Shown piece after piece: positions 11,334 to 22,360 of a DNA stretch of 64,000 nt (position 1 is the stretch's first letter; each line of letters opens with the position of its first letter). Where the stretch lies: assembly GCA_948146395.1 (NCBI GenBank), contig OX411551.1, positions 44,798,796 to 44,862,795 on the forward strand, written 5' to 3'. The notes under the pieces are model-generated. The model was given only the letters and a program-made list of their open reading frames with translations. It did no database searches and was not told the origin of the DNA. Made by a program: the position numbers and the translations under genes. Source of the stretch: Fragum whitleyi. Its lineage: Eukaryota > Mollusca > Bivalvia > Cardiida > Cardiidae.

Positions 11334-11574
11334 AAAAAGGGACCATCTCAGAACTCCTAATAAGTATTTGAAAAGCCTTTTGGTCCTGCATAGGTGAACT
11401 AGAAGGCAGATTTTGCAAATAATTAAACAGGAAGATAGACTAATCATGATTTATAAAAATAATATTATTTACAAAAAGTTTCGACCCTGCTCAGTCTGTG
11501 CAGATCACGCAGTCTGACCAGATTCGACACTTTGCCTACTTCCCAGATTGTCCCTTTTCACGTGACGGGTGACA
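11334..11574. mobile_element. MITE family D copy (AAAAGGGACCATCT ends)
   Basis: The left end AAAAGGGACCATCTCAGAAC pairs with the right end CAGATTGTCCCTTTTCACG. GTGACGGGTGACA follows on the right. The internal part GTTTCGACCCTGCTCAGTC matches the copy at 35105. Confidence 0.7.
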
Positions 11575-11833
11575 TATTTTAAGACACTAGCATGTTATTC
11601 TCTATAGAAAAACATCCCATTTATTGGTGACAAAATTCCTGTCCGCTAATTCCACTTCTTCCTGTCAACTTTGACAAGGTCCATGTTTTCACAATAGTAT
11701 CAGCCCCATGGCTGCCGACTGTGTATCTTGACATACAATAATAAATCTACTTTACTAATTCAGTTTGGTGACCAGTCTATTCTCAGCGTTTCAGAAGCTT
11801 GGTTTAGAACTCAGTTAGTGGAGACTGCTTCGT

Positions 11834-12062
11834 TTAACCCTTTGCTGTTTAATCCCTGCTTTTTACGTGCCTGTGATTTTATTATTGAGAAAACATTGTG
11901 AAAAAAGAAGAAATTGCTTCTGACAAGCAATTTCCTCTTTTTCCACACTATTTTCTACCCTACTGAATGGTTATTTTTCAAATTAAATCCACTTTAAATT
12001 TTCGTCTGCATAACCTTTGAATTTGGACAGGTCCAAAATTGTGTAAAACAGGAAAGGGTTAA
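11834..12062 (-). mobile_element. MITE family A copy, 229 bp, reverse orientation
   Basis: TTAACCCTTTGCTG at the left and CAGGAAAGGGTTAA at the right, in opposite orientation to the other copies. The central hairpin lies near 11908-11940. Exactly 229 bp including TTAA at both ends. Confidence 0.85.
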
Positions 12063-12299
12063 TGTGCACTAATAAATCTACCATAGAAATTCAGTTTGGT
12101 GTCCAGTCTATTCTAGATCTTTCAGAAGCTTACATGGTTTCAAACTAAATTAATGGTAGGCAGCTTTTCTTCCTTTGAAACAATAAATCTATTTTACAAT
12201 TTATTAGTTTGGTAACAAGTCTACCATTTGTCTATCTAGGGAGGGGACAGGGGTCTGGACCTCGCCTTAGATTTTTCAAAAATATTGTTGGTTTTCTTT

Positions 12300-12445
12300 G
12301 TGGTAAACCCATTCCTTGTAAAATAGTTCAAGAACTAGTTCTTGATGATTCTAAGAAATTAAATGGCAGATAAAGACTAGGAGTTTAATTGAAATCCATT
12401 TGTTCCAGAAGGTTCAGGAACTAGTTCATAAACTTTATAACAGGG
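12300..12445. repeat. Short TTCNNGAA-rich patch
   Basis: GTTCAAGAACTAGTTCTTGA at 12326-12345 is a near-perfect palindrome. GGTTCAGGAACTAGTTC follows near 12410. The words match the block at 28790-29260. Confidence 0.5.
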
Positions 12446-12485
12446 GATAAATGAAAGTATATGTACATCATTGGGCAACTAAATT

Positions 12486-12650
12486 GAGGTAGTGGACCCG
12501 CCATAGTTTCGCAACGTTTCAGGAGTAATGAACTTGATCAGTATTAACCGAGTTTTCCTAATGATTTTCATTAGGAAACCTTTGTTGTTAAGATTGTGAA
12601 AGAACATGTGGTCGGAAATGTTGTGGAACTATTACAGTTCCACTGAAAAA
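12486..12650. mobile_element. MITE family E copy, ~165 bp
   Basis: GAGGTAGTGGACCCGCCATA at the left and GAACTATTACAGTTCCACT at the right are imperfect inverted repeats. Internal CCTAATGATTTTCATTAGG is itself a palindrome. It matches 35986-36150. Confidence 0.7.
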
Positions 12651-12721
12651 TATCATAAAACAGGAACAATTTTCTGACTGTCTATTTGCTATAATGGACA
12701 GAGCCATTGATTTTATTTGAT

Positions 12722-12992
12722 GTGAATGGGGTTTAACACAGCATTCAACATTATTTCAGTCATATTGCGGAAGCTGGAGCACCTTACAATGGATTCCTTG
12801 TATTTCTCAAACCAGTACTACTATCACATCCTTTCTGAGCCTCCAGCTGTTATCCCACATAGGTCTACGATTATTAACCCTTAGGTGGGAGACAAATAGT
12901 AGGAAAGGACGAGTGCCGCTGTCTGGGATCAAACCTGGGACCTTTATAATGACAGTCTGAGACGGGCTTCCAACTGCGCTATGACTGGGGCT
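12722..12992 (-). mobile_element. tRNA-derived SINE S1, minus strand
   Basis: Read on the minus strand, an A-box-like ATAGCGCAGTTGGAAG begins near 12980, then a B-box-like region and the shared body. The poorly conserved 3' tail lies near 12722. The 62-codon minus frame here is SINE sequence. Confidence 0.75.
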
Positions 12993-13030
12993 CATCTATG
13001 TACTATGATAGAGCCAGTTTTTTCCCTTTT

Positions 13031-13258
13031 TTGGAGAAAACTGGAAAATGCAGATTTAATGTTAGTTAATATGAAACGCTTAAATGGACAACAGTTTCAC
13101 ACAACTAAAAGACAAATTTGGTTGGAAACTTAGCTCTATGTGCTATGATAGAGCTAGTTTCCAACCAAATATATCCTTTTAAGTTGGGTGAAACTGTTGT
13201 CCATTTAAATGTTTCATGTTAACTAACTTTAAAATCTGCATTTTCCAGTTTTCCCAAA
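13031..13258. repeat. Large ~100-bp-arm inverted repeat (foldback)
   Basis: The left arm 13031-13130 and right arm 13155-13258 are complementary with only scattered mismatches. The loop of about 24 bases is TAGCTCTATGTGCTATGATA-like and is itself repeated at 13001-13020. A transcript would make a long hairpin. No family relative was found in the window. Confidence 0.85.
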
Positions 13259-13523
13259 GAAAGAAAGAAAGAACAGAATATAAAAATATGCGCCATGGGT
13301 TGGTCTACTTTTGCCAAATGAGAAATGAGGTTTGATATATGGTTAATGTCTGGAATATCGGATGGACAGAAGGCTTATTAATTTCTTGACGCAGATTTTA
13401 CGGCACTTATGAATCTTCTTTCCCTAGCAGACAACAATTTTGTGACACCCTTTCTGTAGACAGTGGACAGTTTATTTGAAATCACAGTTTTCTTGACTTT
13501 TCCCTAATTAAAGTGTACATTGG

Positions 13524-13594
13524 TGGCCCAGCGCAAAATTGTTGTAACGGCCTATTTGTTTATAGGCAGTTACAACTATTTCACACTGAGCCAT
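13524..13594. repeat. Short hairpin element (family P)
   Basis: GTTGTAACGGCC pairs imperfectly with GGCAGTTACAAC. The outer GGCCCAGCGCAAAA and TTTCACACTGAGCC match the family ends. Confidence 0.65.
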
Positions 13595-13770
13595 CGAGTC
13601 ATGTACCTTGCTTGAAATTCTAATACTTCTCTAAAATTTATAAAAGCACCTTGACACAAAGGATCCTTTATTAGAAGTAAAAAAATCAGTGAACCTTTTT
13701 TGTCCAGCTAGCTTGTTGTAGTCAAATATAGGCATTCCATAATGACACTTTGTTGTAAATTTGTCCTTTT

Positions 13771-14055
13771 ATGCCCTCCTTTGAAGAAGAGAGGGTATAT
13801 TGTTTTGCACTTGTCAATCGGTTAGTCCGTCCGTCCATAGACTGTTTCTTGTCCAGAGTATATCTCAGAAAGTATGCAAGCTAGAATCATGAAACTTCAC
13901 AGGTGGATAGATCTCATTGAAAAGAAGTGCAGGGTGCAAGAACCATAACTATATTCATCATAATTTGTGAGTTATTACCCTTTGTTGATTGACAAATAAT
14001 AGGCTATTGACCTGCTTTCAGGGAGGGCATAAATGCTTTACAAACATCTCTTATT
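13771..14055 (+). mobile_element. HINE-like element, single core
   Basis: It starts ATGCCCTCCTTTGAAGAAG...GAGGGTATA, a start hairpin, then CCGTCCGTCCATAGAC. One core follows (GTATATCTCAGAAAGTATGC, GAGTTATTACCCTTTG). The end is AAACATCTCTTATTT. The copy at 57248 matches most of it. Confidence 0.7.
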
Positions 14056-14196
14056 TTGGGTTAGTGCAATAGTCTTATCATTCCTATCTTTCTGACTTTT
14101 TTCCTGACCAGATTTGCTTCGCATAGCTTGCAGAGTTTAAGCTCCATGCTAATCTTTGTCTTTGCCATCTACTGATGAAGGTGTATTCTAGTGGTA

Positions 14197-14425
14197 TTAA
14201 CCCTTTCCTGTTTTTCAAAATTTTAGACCTGTCCAAATTCAAAGGTTTTGCAGACGAGAATTTAAAGTGGATTTAATTTGAAAAATAACCATTCAGTAAG
14301 GTAGAAAATAGTGTGGAAAAAGAAGAAATTGCTTGTCGGAAGCAATTTCTTCTTTATTCACAATGTTTTCTCAATAATAAAATCACAGGCACATAAAAAG
14401 CAGGGATTAAACAGTAAAGGGTTAA
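14197..14425 (+). mobile_element. MITE family A copy, 229 bp
   Basis: TTAACCCTTTCCTG to AAAGGGTTAA, with the central hairpin near 14320-14352. Exactly 229 bp with TTAA at both ends. Confidence 0.85.
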
Positions 14426-14499
14426 GACATAAACATGTTAGCATACAACATACCTCTAAACTATTCTGAATTCTGAATTGGAAGATGTTGCAGAAGATA

Positions 14500-15115
14500 C
14501 TTACAAACTTATGTACAGTGTGTAGGTGATAATTCCAAACTTATGTTGAAGATAATTCCAAATTTATACAGACGATAATTCCAAACATATGTAAAGATAC
14601 TTACAAACTCAGGTAGAAGATAATTTCAAACTTATTTAGAAGAAGACTGCAATTTTTTGTAGAAAATAATCAAACACTAATGTAGAAAATAATTACAAAC
14701 TTATGTAAAAGATAATTTCAAAATCATGTAGAAGATAATTACGAACTAATGTAGAAGATATTTTCAAACTTTCATAGGAGATAATTTCCAACTTTTGCAA
14801 AGATAATTCTGTATTTATGTAGAAGATAATTTCAAACTATGTAGAAGATATCTCTGACCTTATATTGAAAATAATATTAAGCTGAAATGAAAACTTCAAA
14901 CTTATGTAGAAGATAACTACAAACTAATGAGAAGACAGTTTCAATCTTAAAAAGAAGATACTTACAAAATTATGTAGAAGATAATTCCAAATTTATGTCT
15001 GAGAAAAATTTCAAACTTTAGAAGATAATCACAAGCTTATGTAGAAAATGTTAAATTTCAAACTTGTGGAGAAGATAATTTCAATTATATGTAGAACATA
15101 ATTTCTGACTTATGA
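14500..15115. repeat. Degenerate short-period array (~25-30 bp unit)
   Basis: The phrase TTATGTAGAAGATAATT followed by TCAAAC or ACAAAC recurs more than fifteen times with variable spacing. Many units carry substitutions and small indels, so the array is old. Confidence 0.85.
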
Positions 15116-15800
15116 ATATTTTTATAAATCTTTGTCTTTCTTGGTAGAAAACATAGTGGAATATGAAGAAATTACTCACATTTCCATAATTTTTCCCAAG
15201 CTTTCTCTTCAAAGGGGATAGTAAAATGTAATTGTATGGGATTTGGTTTAAGTTAATACCTAAGAAATGTGACACAGAAACATAATGCCCTTGCAATTAC
15301 TTGATTTTTACCCGTGACCTATTTGACCTTCAATCATGACCTTGACCTTGGGTGTATCCAGACAAACTCATCACATGACACTGGTACTCACCCAACTGGG
15401 AACAGCTGTACTGAAATCCCGCCACCCCCATCCCTGGCCTGGACACACACTCACACACAAAAAGAGGAAACTCTTTGAATACGCTCATCCCCATTTCATG
15501 GGGAGAAAAAAATCAAACAACATCTTTCAGAGCAAGGGCAGAAATGTGCTATCTAAGAAAAACTAGAGCACTTCAATTTGAATCTAAATCCTCTGAGTTT
15601 TAATTAATGTCAGGCCTTTAAAACAAGCTGCCGTGGAGGCTGTTACAGTCCTAATGGGGAAAATAAGAGAAACAATTAACGTAAAATACCTCTGTGTGAA
15701 ATATCAGGCACTTTGAGAAAGTGAGAAATTGAAGGATATCTCTGAATTTTGTTCTGGATACTGGCTTCTTTGCTGTTTAAAACCTTAACATTTCACCTGC
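15116..15800. other. Stretch without recognisable gene
   Basis: Near 15305-15375 there is a minus-strand HINE-like fragment (CATGACCTTGACCTTGGG). The plus frame of 76 codons at 15336-15566 begins in that fragment and is not considered a gene. Confidence 0.4.
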
Positions 15801-15807
15801 ATATTGA

Positions 15808-15906
15808 TGGCTCCTGCCAAACAGTTGTGACTGCAACATATAGGGAGTTACAGTTGTAATTCCCTATAAACATATAGGGAGTTACAACTGTTTTGTGCTG
15901 AGCCAT
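15808..15906. repeat. Hairpin element family P with a duplicated arm
   Basis: The arm TATAGGGAGTTACA occurs twice in direct orientation (15839 and 15873) with TGTAATTCCCTATA between them. The ends GGCTCCTGCCAAACAG and CTGTTTTGTGCTGAGCC match the family. It looks like an internal duplication of a ~68-bp unit. Confidence 0.65.
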
Positions 15907-16153
15907 TGATATGTGATATCTGATTCTAGTCTATACCACCTGATTTTCCTTTTAATACCAGAAGAGATAAATTAGGTTGTATCCAGTATTCTCAGCACAT
16001 GCCAAGCCCTGCTAGCTCAATCAGTTTTAGGTTTGGCTGTCAATCCTTGGGTCATAAGTTGATCTAGATTCTCCACACAGCCAACTCATTTCATCCAACA
16101 TTTGACTAATGTCAATATGACACTAGTCATTCAATGTCTCCAGCCAATTGGCA

Positions 16154-16510
16154 TACTGTATTTCCCCTAATTATAGTGCCCTCCCTAATAGTAGCACCTC
16201 AACATTTTTTACTGAGAAAACCCACTTCAATTTCCTGAATTTCAAGAACTTGTTAATGAGACTCTTTCTCTAATTTGATGTGAATTGTGATGAGAATTTC
16301 ATCTAAACAATCATTTATATGATTGTTTAGACAAAATCCTCCTCAATTTAAAGGGAAAAGGGCCTAAAAGACATAAGTTTAATTTTTTTGAATCAGAAAA
16401 TACATACTAGATAAAAGCTCCTTGAACATGTTATGTATAGCTCCCTGATGTGTTTATTAGGAGAAATGTTATGTATAGCTTCTTGGAGCATTTATTAGGA
16501 GAAATATGGT
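16154..16510 (+). mobile_element. MITE family C copy with duplicated 3' end
   Basis: It begins TACTGTATTTCCCCTAATTA and ends TTTATTAGGAGAAATATGGT. The central ACAATCATTTATATGATTGT is palindromic. The end segment from GTTATGTATAGC to AGGAGAAAT is present twice in tandem (16430-16507). Confidence 0.75.
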
Positions 16511-16539
16511 GTGATATTAAAGTGTTGTGCCTAAGTGGG

Positions 16540-16655
16540 ATGAGCAGCTGGTGTCTCTGATGAAATGGTGTGAAACCCATGGATAGGTGCATCAGCCGTT
16601 GGAAAATAACTGCAATAATGTTTTGAAAGTGACATAAAACCCATACAAACATTAT
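16540..16655 (+). repeat. SINE-like fragment (GGGATGAGCAGCTGGTG type)
   Basis: AAGTGGGATGAGCAGCTGGT and ACCCATGGATAGGTGCA match 40110-40195, and a shorter match is at 49083. It ends with a CATAAAACCC-like SINE tail. The head is missing. Confidence 0.5.
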
Positions 16656-16789
16656 TTTAGCACTCTGACCTGTATACTATGCAATTTTGATCAATTTTTA
16701 TGCATCATGACATTGGTTAAGTCTCATGCCTAAGTTTCTATCATAATATCCACTCCCTATTTTGACTATATAGCTACAATCATGCTTGG

Positions 16790-17165
16790 CAAGAAAAACA
16801 TAAATTACGCCAATAAATCACAGCATCAAGCATATATCTTGTCGTGTAAGTAATCAGGGAGTCTCGTATGTTTGCTTGTAGACGTTGGAAAAGAGCAAAC
16901 TCCGTTTGACATGCGTATTTGTACAAATTCTCGAGGAAAACAAATCTCACCAGGCTTGATTGATCAGTTATTAAAGAGACAGACTCTAACTCATTGTAAA
17001 TGTCCTCTTAGAATTAGTAGTCACTTATTTCTATCGTTTTGCAGCTCTCCCCTCTATAGATTCATGTCTGTTTGTGTGTCTTTGTCTGTTATCTGTCCTT
17101 TTCTATTCTCAGTTTGTTCATTAGTTCATCAAAAACTTAATAAAAGACCATTACCTTTGAGTAAA
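16790..17165. other. Low-repeat island, no gene recognised
   Basis: Balanced composition with several CpG and no match to any repeat family in the window. A frame of 108 codons begins at 16872 but has no recognisable domain and ends inside the adjacent MITE. Confidence 0.25.
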
Positions 17166-17177
17166 AGTGATAGAGCT

Positions 17178-17466
17178 TACCGTATTTTCTTCACATAATA
17201 GCGCCCTCCCTAATAGTAGAGAAATTCAAAGAAAACCTACTTTAAATCCCTGAATTTTAGGAACTTTTTGAGACTAACTTCTTTAATTTGAGATGAATTT
17301 CCTCTAAACAATCATTTATATGATAGTTACCTCAAATAAAAGGAAACGGGCCTAAAAGACATCAATTTTAATGAGTTTTTAAATCAGAAAATGCATACTA
17401 AATAAAAGCTCCCTGATCATGTTATGTATAGCTCCTGGGTGCAATATTATAAGGAGAAATATGGTA
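17178..17466 (+). mobile_element. MITE family C copy
   Basis: TACCGTATTTTCTTCACATA at the left and ATATTATAAGGAGAAATATG at the right. It shares ACAATCATTTATATGAT and CGGGCCTAAAAGACATCA with other members. Confidence 0.75.
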
Positions 17467-17600
17467 CATATTTAGTATCATTATAGCTAGGGACAAGACC
17501 TTTCTGTGGTTAAAACTTTACCAGCCTGATTGAGCAAAAAAGCGGAGCCGAAGCTTTATCTTATTTGCATCGCAAGGGGTATAACAGAGCAAAACTATTG

Positions 17601-17755
17601 TTTGTTTGAAATAAGTTTTACGCTGATTTAAACAATCTTTCAGTCATGTAGCACAACTGGGACACCAAACAATGGATCCCAAGTATATCTCACAACAGTT
17701 CTACTGTTGTGCTTGGCATCCTTGCCTCCAGCTGCTATCCCACAGGGCCACAGTT
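17601..17755 (-). mobile_element. Truncated SINE S1, minus strand
   Basis: The 3' portion TTTTACGCTGATTTAAACA and the body CCTCCAGCTGCTATCCCACA are present. The tRNA-like head is missing. Confidence 0.55.
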
Positions 17756-17899
17756 AGGGATACAAATAAATTGTTTCAATGAGAAAGGTTTTAGATCTTA
17801 ACTGTATATCTTCCTGAAGTCTTGCCTGGTCTAAACTGCCTGTATTGTACATTATAACTAATGTGAAAAAACTTGAATCACAATGGTTGAAGCGTCCCG

Positions 17900-18224
17900 A
17901 AACAAAATTTGCATTCAGCAGGCTCAGGGTTAAGACTTACGGTCTTGTCTGGTAAGTCCAGTTTACAATATTGTCCAAAACAATTACGAAGGATTAGAGA
18001 GCAAGTGGTCATCCAGCTTGACCGCCAGTTCCTCGGAGAAATACAATTTGTGTCAATTTGAATTGACGCTAATTAGTGCCTTGAGCTGGGAACCAGAGTT
18101 ACCAGTTTTATGGAAGTTTTCAGGGTTTTATTCTTCCCTTGGCCTGGAGATAAATTCTAATAAACCAACTGAATTTGAAAATGGGTTACAGACAATGATG
18201 GGACCTCTCTTTCTAAGGATTAAT
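17900..18224. other. Low-repeat island, no gene recognised
   Basis: Sequence around 17990-18110 is balanced in composition and matches no repeat family. It contains GACGCTAATTAGTGCC (18065-18080), a homeodomain-type TAATTA core. A conserved regulatory element is possible but unproven. Confidence 0.25.
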
Positions 18225-18225
18225 T

Positions 18226-18417
18226 GATTGAATGGAGTTTTACGCCACTTTCAACATTTTTTTCAGTTATATCGCGACAGCTAGGGCACCTAACAATAGA
18301 TTCCTGGTATTTCTCTCACCAGTACTACCATAACATCCTTTCCTAGCCTCCAGCTACTATCTCACATAGGTCAATCCTTTGGTGAGAGACAAATAGTCAG
18401 AAAGAATGAGTGCTAAA
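18226..18417 (-). mobile_element. SINE S1, minus strand, head truncated
   Basis: GAGTTTTACGCCACTTTCAA, CTCACCAGTACTACCAT and CCTCCAGCTACTATCTCACA match the family body reversed. It ends before the tRNA-like head and abuts a family B fragment (CCCTTGTTATGCTGAA). Confidence 0.65.
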
Positions 18418-18629
18418 ACCCTTGTTATGCTGAATAAGAAATTCTTGGCAAAATTGCCACAAAATCAATGATCAAATCAAAGCAGTCTATTTTTTTTTCT
18501 CTCATTGAAACCCTGTTGTGGGTACTCATTCAAATTGTGTTATCAACATGATTCCAATAAGTACTACAAAAAAGGATTTGTGCAAGTGTTATAGAAATAA
18601 TCTTATTTGAAGTCCAAAATGGCCCCTTT

Positions 18630-18828
18630 GTCTCTCGCCAATTGGTTGATAATTGTAGACCTAATAAAGATCAGTGGGGGGGGGGGGGGGGGGTTAGGAA
18701 AGGATGTTGTGGTTATTCTGGTGAGAGAAATACCAGGAATCCATTGTTAGGTGCTTTAGCCGCCGCAATATAACTGAAAAAATGTTGAAAGCCGGGTAAA
18801 AACAACTCAACCAATCAATCAACCATAC
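18630..18828 (+). mobile_element. SINE S1 body with an internal poly-G run
   Basis: CTCTCGCCAATTGGTTGATA starts the body, interrupted by 17 or so G at 18676-18692. The tail is CAACCAATCAATCAACC. The tRNA-like head is absent. Confidence 0.6.
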
Positions 18829-19179
18829 TGCCCACTATATCTGTAGTTGTATAATAATTTACAAGTAAAGTAAAGATTACCCTCTTTATTCAAAAGTCAG
18901 GAAAAGTGGTGTTTCCAACTACTGTTTGATGGAATGTATGATAGTAACAAGGTGTTAGTTTTAGCCATATTTGGGCGTGTTTATAAATATGCCAGCTGTT
19001 TGAATGTGAATGTGGTAGAATGGAAACAAGAGTCTGCTGGTTACCATAGTAACACAATTTTCAGTTCCCTCGCTGTAACTTTAAATCAACTCTTTACTGT
19101 AAAGTGTTTTTAGTTCTAAACCAATTACCAGTTAACAAGAGTTTAAAATGGTTCAAATTTTATCCATTACTAAATGATT

Positions 19180-19411
19180 TTGATCGTGACATTTCCAACA
19201 ATTTTAAATGTGCACAAAGCAAAGACTGGCCAGCCTGTGCAGCTTCACAGTCTGTCCAGAGTTTTTGCTTTGTGCTCTGTAGATGGAGAAGGTCTTTATT
19301 CATCATAATAAGATCAAGGAATATTTGTAATACATTGTGTGGTTGTCTAGACTGCGCAGTGTTTGTCCATCATGCACACATGAAATTGTTGGAAGTGTCA
19401 CGCACAGGCTC
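19180..19411. mobile_element. MITE family G copy (GTGACATTTCCAACAATTT ends)
   Basis: Left GTGACATTTCCAACAATTTT pairs with right AAATTGTTGGAAGTGTCAC, ending GCACAGGCTC. The internal inverted repeat GCACAAAGCAAAGAC / TTTTGCTTTGTGC flanks the family core. The 136-codon frame across it is non-coding. Confidence 0.75.
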
Positions 19412-19589
19412 CAATAACTTGATCCTGGTACTTCATTTTAACCCTTTTTATGCTGCACAAAGAATATTCCTTCTATGCACAAAGCTTTTGCAGACAGTAA
19501 TGATATATCACTAAAACCAGCCTACAGAGACATGCAGTCTGATCTTGACTAACACTGCATGTTTTCTGACCTATTTTGGGTGAAAAAGT

Positions 19590-19835
19590 TTAACACTTGT
19601 CACACTGAACTGGTAATATTCCCCGTTTTGGCAGGAGGTATAAGCAAAGATCAACCTACACTTATGTGCATCCTGATCTAAGTTTATACAACCTGATATC
19701 ACATCTTAAACAAGAAGAGTTTCAAAGCTTGTATTTTCAAAATTATTCCTGAATGATTAGTTAATCCATTGTTTTTTGGCACTTTGATTTTGCGACATTT
19801 TTGCCAAGGTTTTTATTTGGCATGACAAGAGTTAA
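19590..19835 (+). mobile_element. MITE family B copy, 246 bp
   Basis: TTAACACTTGTCACACTGAA to GGCATGACAAGAGTTAA, with both TTAA flanks. The internal palindrome is decayed (AACCTACACTTATGTGCATC). Confidence 0.75.
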
Positions 19836-20010
19836 ACAAGGAGTGTTAAGATAAGTCAGCTGTACGCAAAGCTTTTGGTAACTTTTTAGCTAAGACTGGA
19901 CAGATGTGCAGTCTGATCTTGACCATTGTCATGCTGAATCTGAAATTTTTCTGCTTTGGCAGAAGGCATAGACAAAGATCAGTATGGGCCCAAGGTTATA
20001 AATCTCTTTT

Positions 20011-20206
20011 CATTCTCAACTAATTTTTTTCTCAAATTTCAACTTCAGATTTAAACCGTAATTATGTTGTAATTCTAGTATATACATCTATGTATGAACA
20101 AAACAGATTATATTAATAATTTGTTAAAAATAACAACTTATTAATATCATCTTTGTATTTCATACATTTATTTGAAATCTAAATTTTAGGAGATTCTCAG
20201 TTGAGC
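20011..20206. repeat. MITE-like element with TTCTCAACTAA ends
   Basis: CATTCTCAACTAATTTTTTT pairs with the right end GGAGATTCTCAGTTGAG across ~195 bp. A half copy (CTCAGTTGAG end) lies at about 44040-44105. No reading frame. Confidence 0.6.
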
Positions 20207-21220
20207 AAAAAAAAAAAAGGTGTATAATGTCAGGCACTGATTATAGACCTCACCGCCTAATTTTCTTGTTCAAACCAGATAAGTTTAAAAAAAGAAAAAA
20301 AGATGAAACAAAAACTGGCTTACAAGTATAGTGTATTCAGTGATTTCAGCACTCTGATTTCGATACATTTTTTGAAGATTTTTGTAATTGTAAATATTTA
20401 ATTTATTAATTAATAATGAGAAAAATCATTGTAAGATCTCATTATTGAAACAAAGACAGTTTAACCTGTCAAAATTATCCCAGGAAAAAGAGAATAAATA
20501 AAAAAAAAATAAGGATCTTGATTGAAAATGTGTCAATTCATTGACCTGTGAAAAAAAATAGGTACATGTAGTCAGACGGTCAACTTAATATGGGTTACTG
20601 ACCTATTATAAACAAAAAATAAAATTTGCGGCCACTAACATTTACGACATCTTCTTGTTGATTAATCATTTTATAACACATAAAAGGAAATTAAAACTCA
20701 AAAATTAACGGAAAAAGAATTTGTTATGTTTTATACCTTCCTTAGCCAAAGGCTAGAAAGAAATTTATTCTGAATATATGAGAGGATACCCATTGAATGA
20801 CAAGCAAAATCATGTACCTATGTTTTATTTGAAATAGGAGTTACTGGATATATCTATGTTCGAAATGAATTAATTGGCGATTTATGATAATGTATTGGTT
20901 TATTGATTAATAAGAAAAAGAAAAGAAAATTGAAAGATGTCGGGTCAAAGTGTATTTTGGCCAAAGTGACTTTGACAAAATTTATTGTCCCCTTCTTTAA
21001 CCCATTTATTTAATAGACAGATGACTAAATTTTATACTGGCCCAGAATAAAAATGAATATATTAATATGGTGGCGGATCTAGGATTTCGAAACATACAAA
21101 AGTGAGGGTAGGCCTGTTTTCCCAGTATTAAAACTTTTTATTGGAATTCATGGATCCGTCACTGTAGTGGATGAAATTGTGGAAATCATTTTCTTTTGTG
21201 GTAGAAATTGTTATGGATAA
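20207..21220. other. AT-rich stretch without recognisable gene
   Basis: Contains several A runs and a TAATTTATTAATTAATAA tract (20399-20416). No shared repeat family or splice-bounded frame was found. Confidence 0.4.
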
Positions 21221-21221
21221 T

Positions 21222-22130
21222 CAAGAAATTGCTTGTAACAAGCAATTTCTTTATTTTCCAGAATGTTTTCTACAAGTTATTGTTCTTCAGAGCAGTTTTC
21301 CAGAATGTTTTCTAAAGATCGTTCTTGTTCAGAGCAGTTTTCCAGAATGTATTCTAAAGGTCATTGTTCTTCAGAGCAGTTTTCCAGAATGTTTTCTAAA
21401 GCTCAATGTTCTTCAGAGCAATTTTCCAGAATGTTTTCTAAAGCTCATTGTTCTTCTGAGCAGTTTATCAGAATGTTTTCTAAAGCTCATTGTTCTTCAG
21501 AGTTGTTTCCAGAATGTTTTCTAAAGCTCATTGTTCTTCAGAGCAATTTTCAAGAATGTTTTCTATAGCTCATTGTTCTTCAGAGCAGTTTTCCAGTATG
21601 TTTTCTAAAGCTTGTTGTTCTTGAGAGCAGTTTTCCAGAATGTTTTCTTAAGCTAATTGTTCTTCAGAGTAATTTTCAAGAATATTTTCTAAAGCTCATT
21701 GTGCTTCAGAGCAGTTTTCCAGTATGTTTTCTAAAGCTGGTTCTTCAGAGCAGTTTTCCAGAATGTTTTCTAAAGCTCTGCATTGTTCTTTAGAGCAGTT
21801 TTCCAGAATGTTTACTAAAGCTCATTGTTCTTCAGAGCAGTTTTCCAGTATGTTTTCTAAAGCTGGTTCTTCAGAGCAGTTTTCCAGAATGTTTTCTAAA
21901 GCTCTGCATTGTTCTTTAGAGCAGTTTTCCAGTATGTTTACAAAATCTCATTGTTCTTCAGAGCAATTTTCCAGAATGTTTTCTAAAGCTTATTGTTCTT
22001 TAGAGCTGTTTTCCAGAATGTTTTCTAAAGCTCATTTTTCTTCAGAGCAATTTTCCAGAATGTTTTCTAAAGCTCATTGTTCTTTAGAGCAGTTTTCCAG
22101 AATGTTTTCTTAAGCTTATTGTTCTTCAGA
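21222..22130 (+). repeat. 42-bp minisatellite (~21 units) with 39/45-bp variants
   Basis: The unit contains TTTTCTAAAGCTCATTG and TTCTTCAGAGCAGTTTTCC. Variant units of 39 and 45 bp keep the length a multiple of three, so long frames appear (101, 117 and 129 codons) that encode 14-residue repeats such as SEQFSRMFSKAHCS. Adjacent arrays carry in-frame stops in each frame. A 126-bp block (39+45+42) at 21721 is repeated at 21847. The array begins beside a family A-like hairpin (CAAGAAATTGCTTG at 21224). Confidence 0.9.
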
Positions 22131-22360
22131 GCCCACATCAGCCAGTGTGAGTTTGTGAGAAAGGGTTAAAACAACACTGTCTTAAATTTTAGCCAAAATT
22201 AAAGTTGCCTCTCCAGTAGTAACTAAATATGGAATTCTGCCATGCATCATCTCATTTGAATCGTCTCCTAAAGTCATTCCTATGAGATATTGCAAGGCAG
22301 AATCTAACAATGAATGTAAATACAAGGTCTGATAGATGAAATTGACTTATGATCATTTTT

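Noticed and set aside
14500..15115. CRISPR-like array of short repeats
   Set aside because: The units are degenerate, without unique spacers of constant length, and the DNA is eukaryotic.
21263..22113. Repetitive protein gene encoding 14-residue repeats
   Set aside because: Stops interrupt each frame within the array and no start context, splice sites or unique flanking coding sequence are seen. It is treated as a minisatellite.
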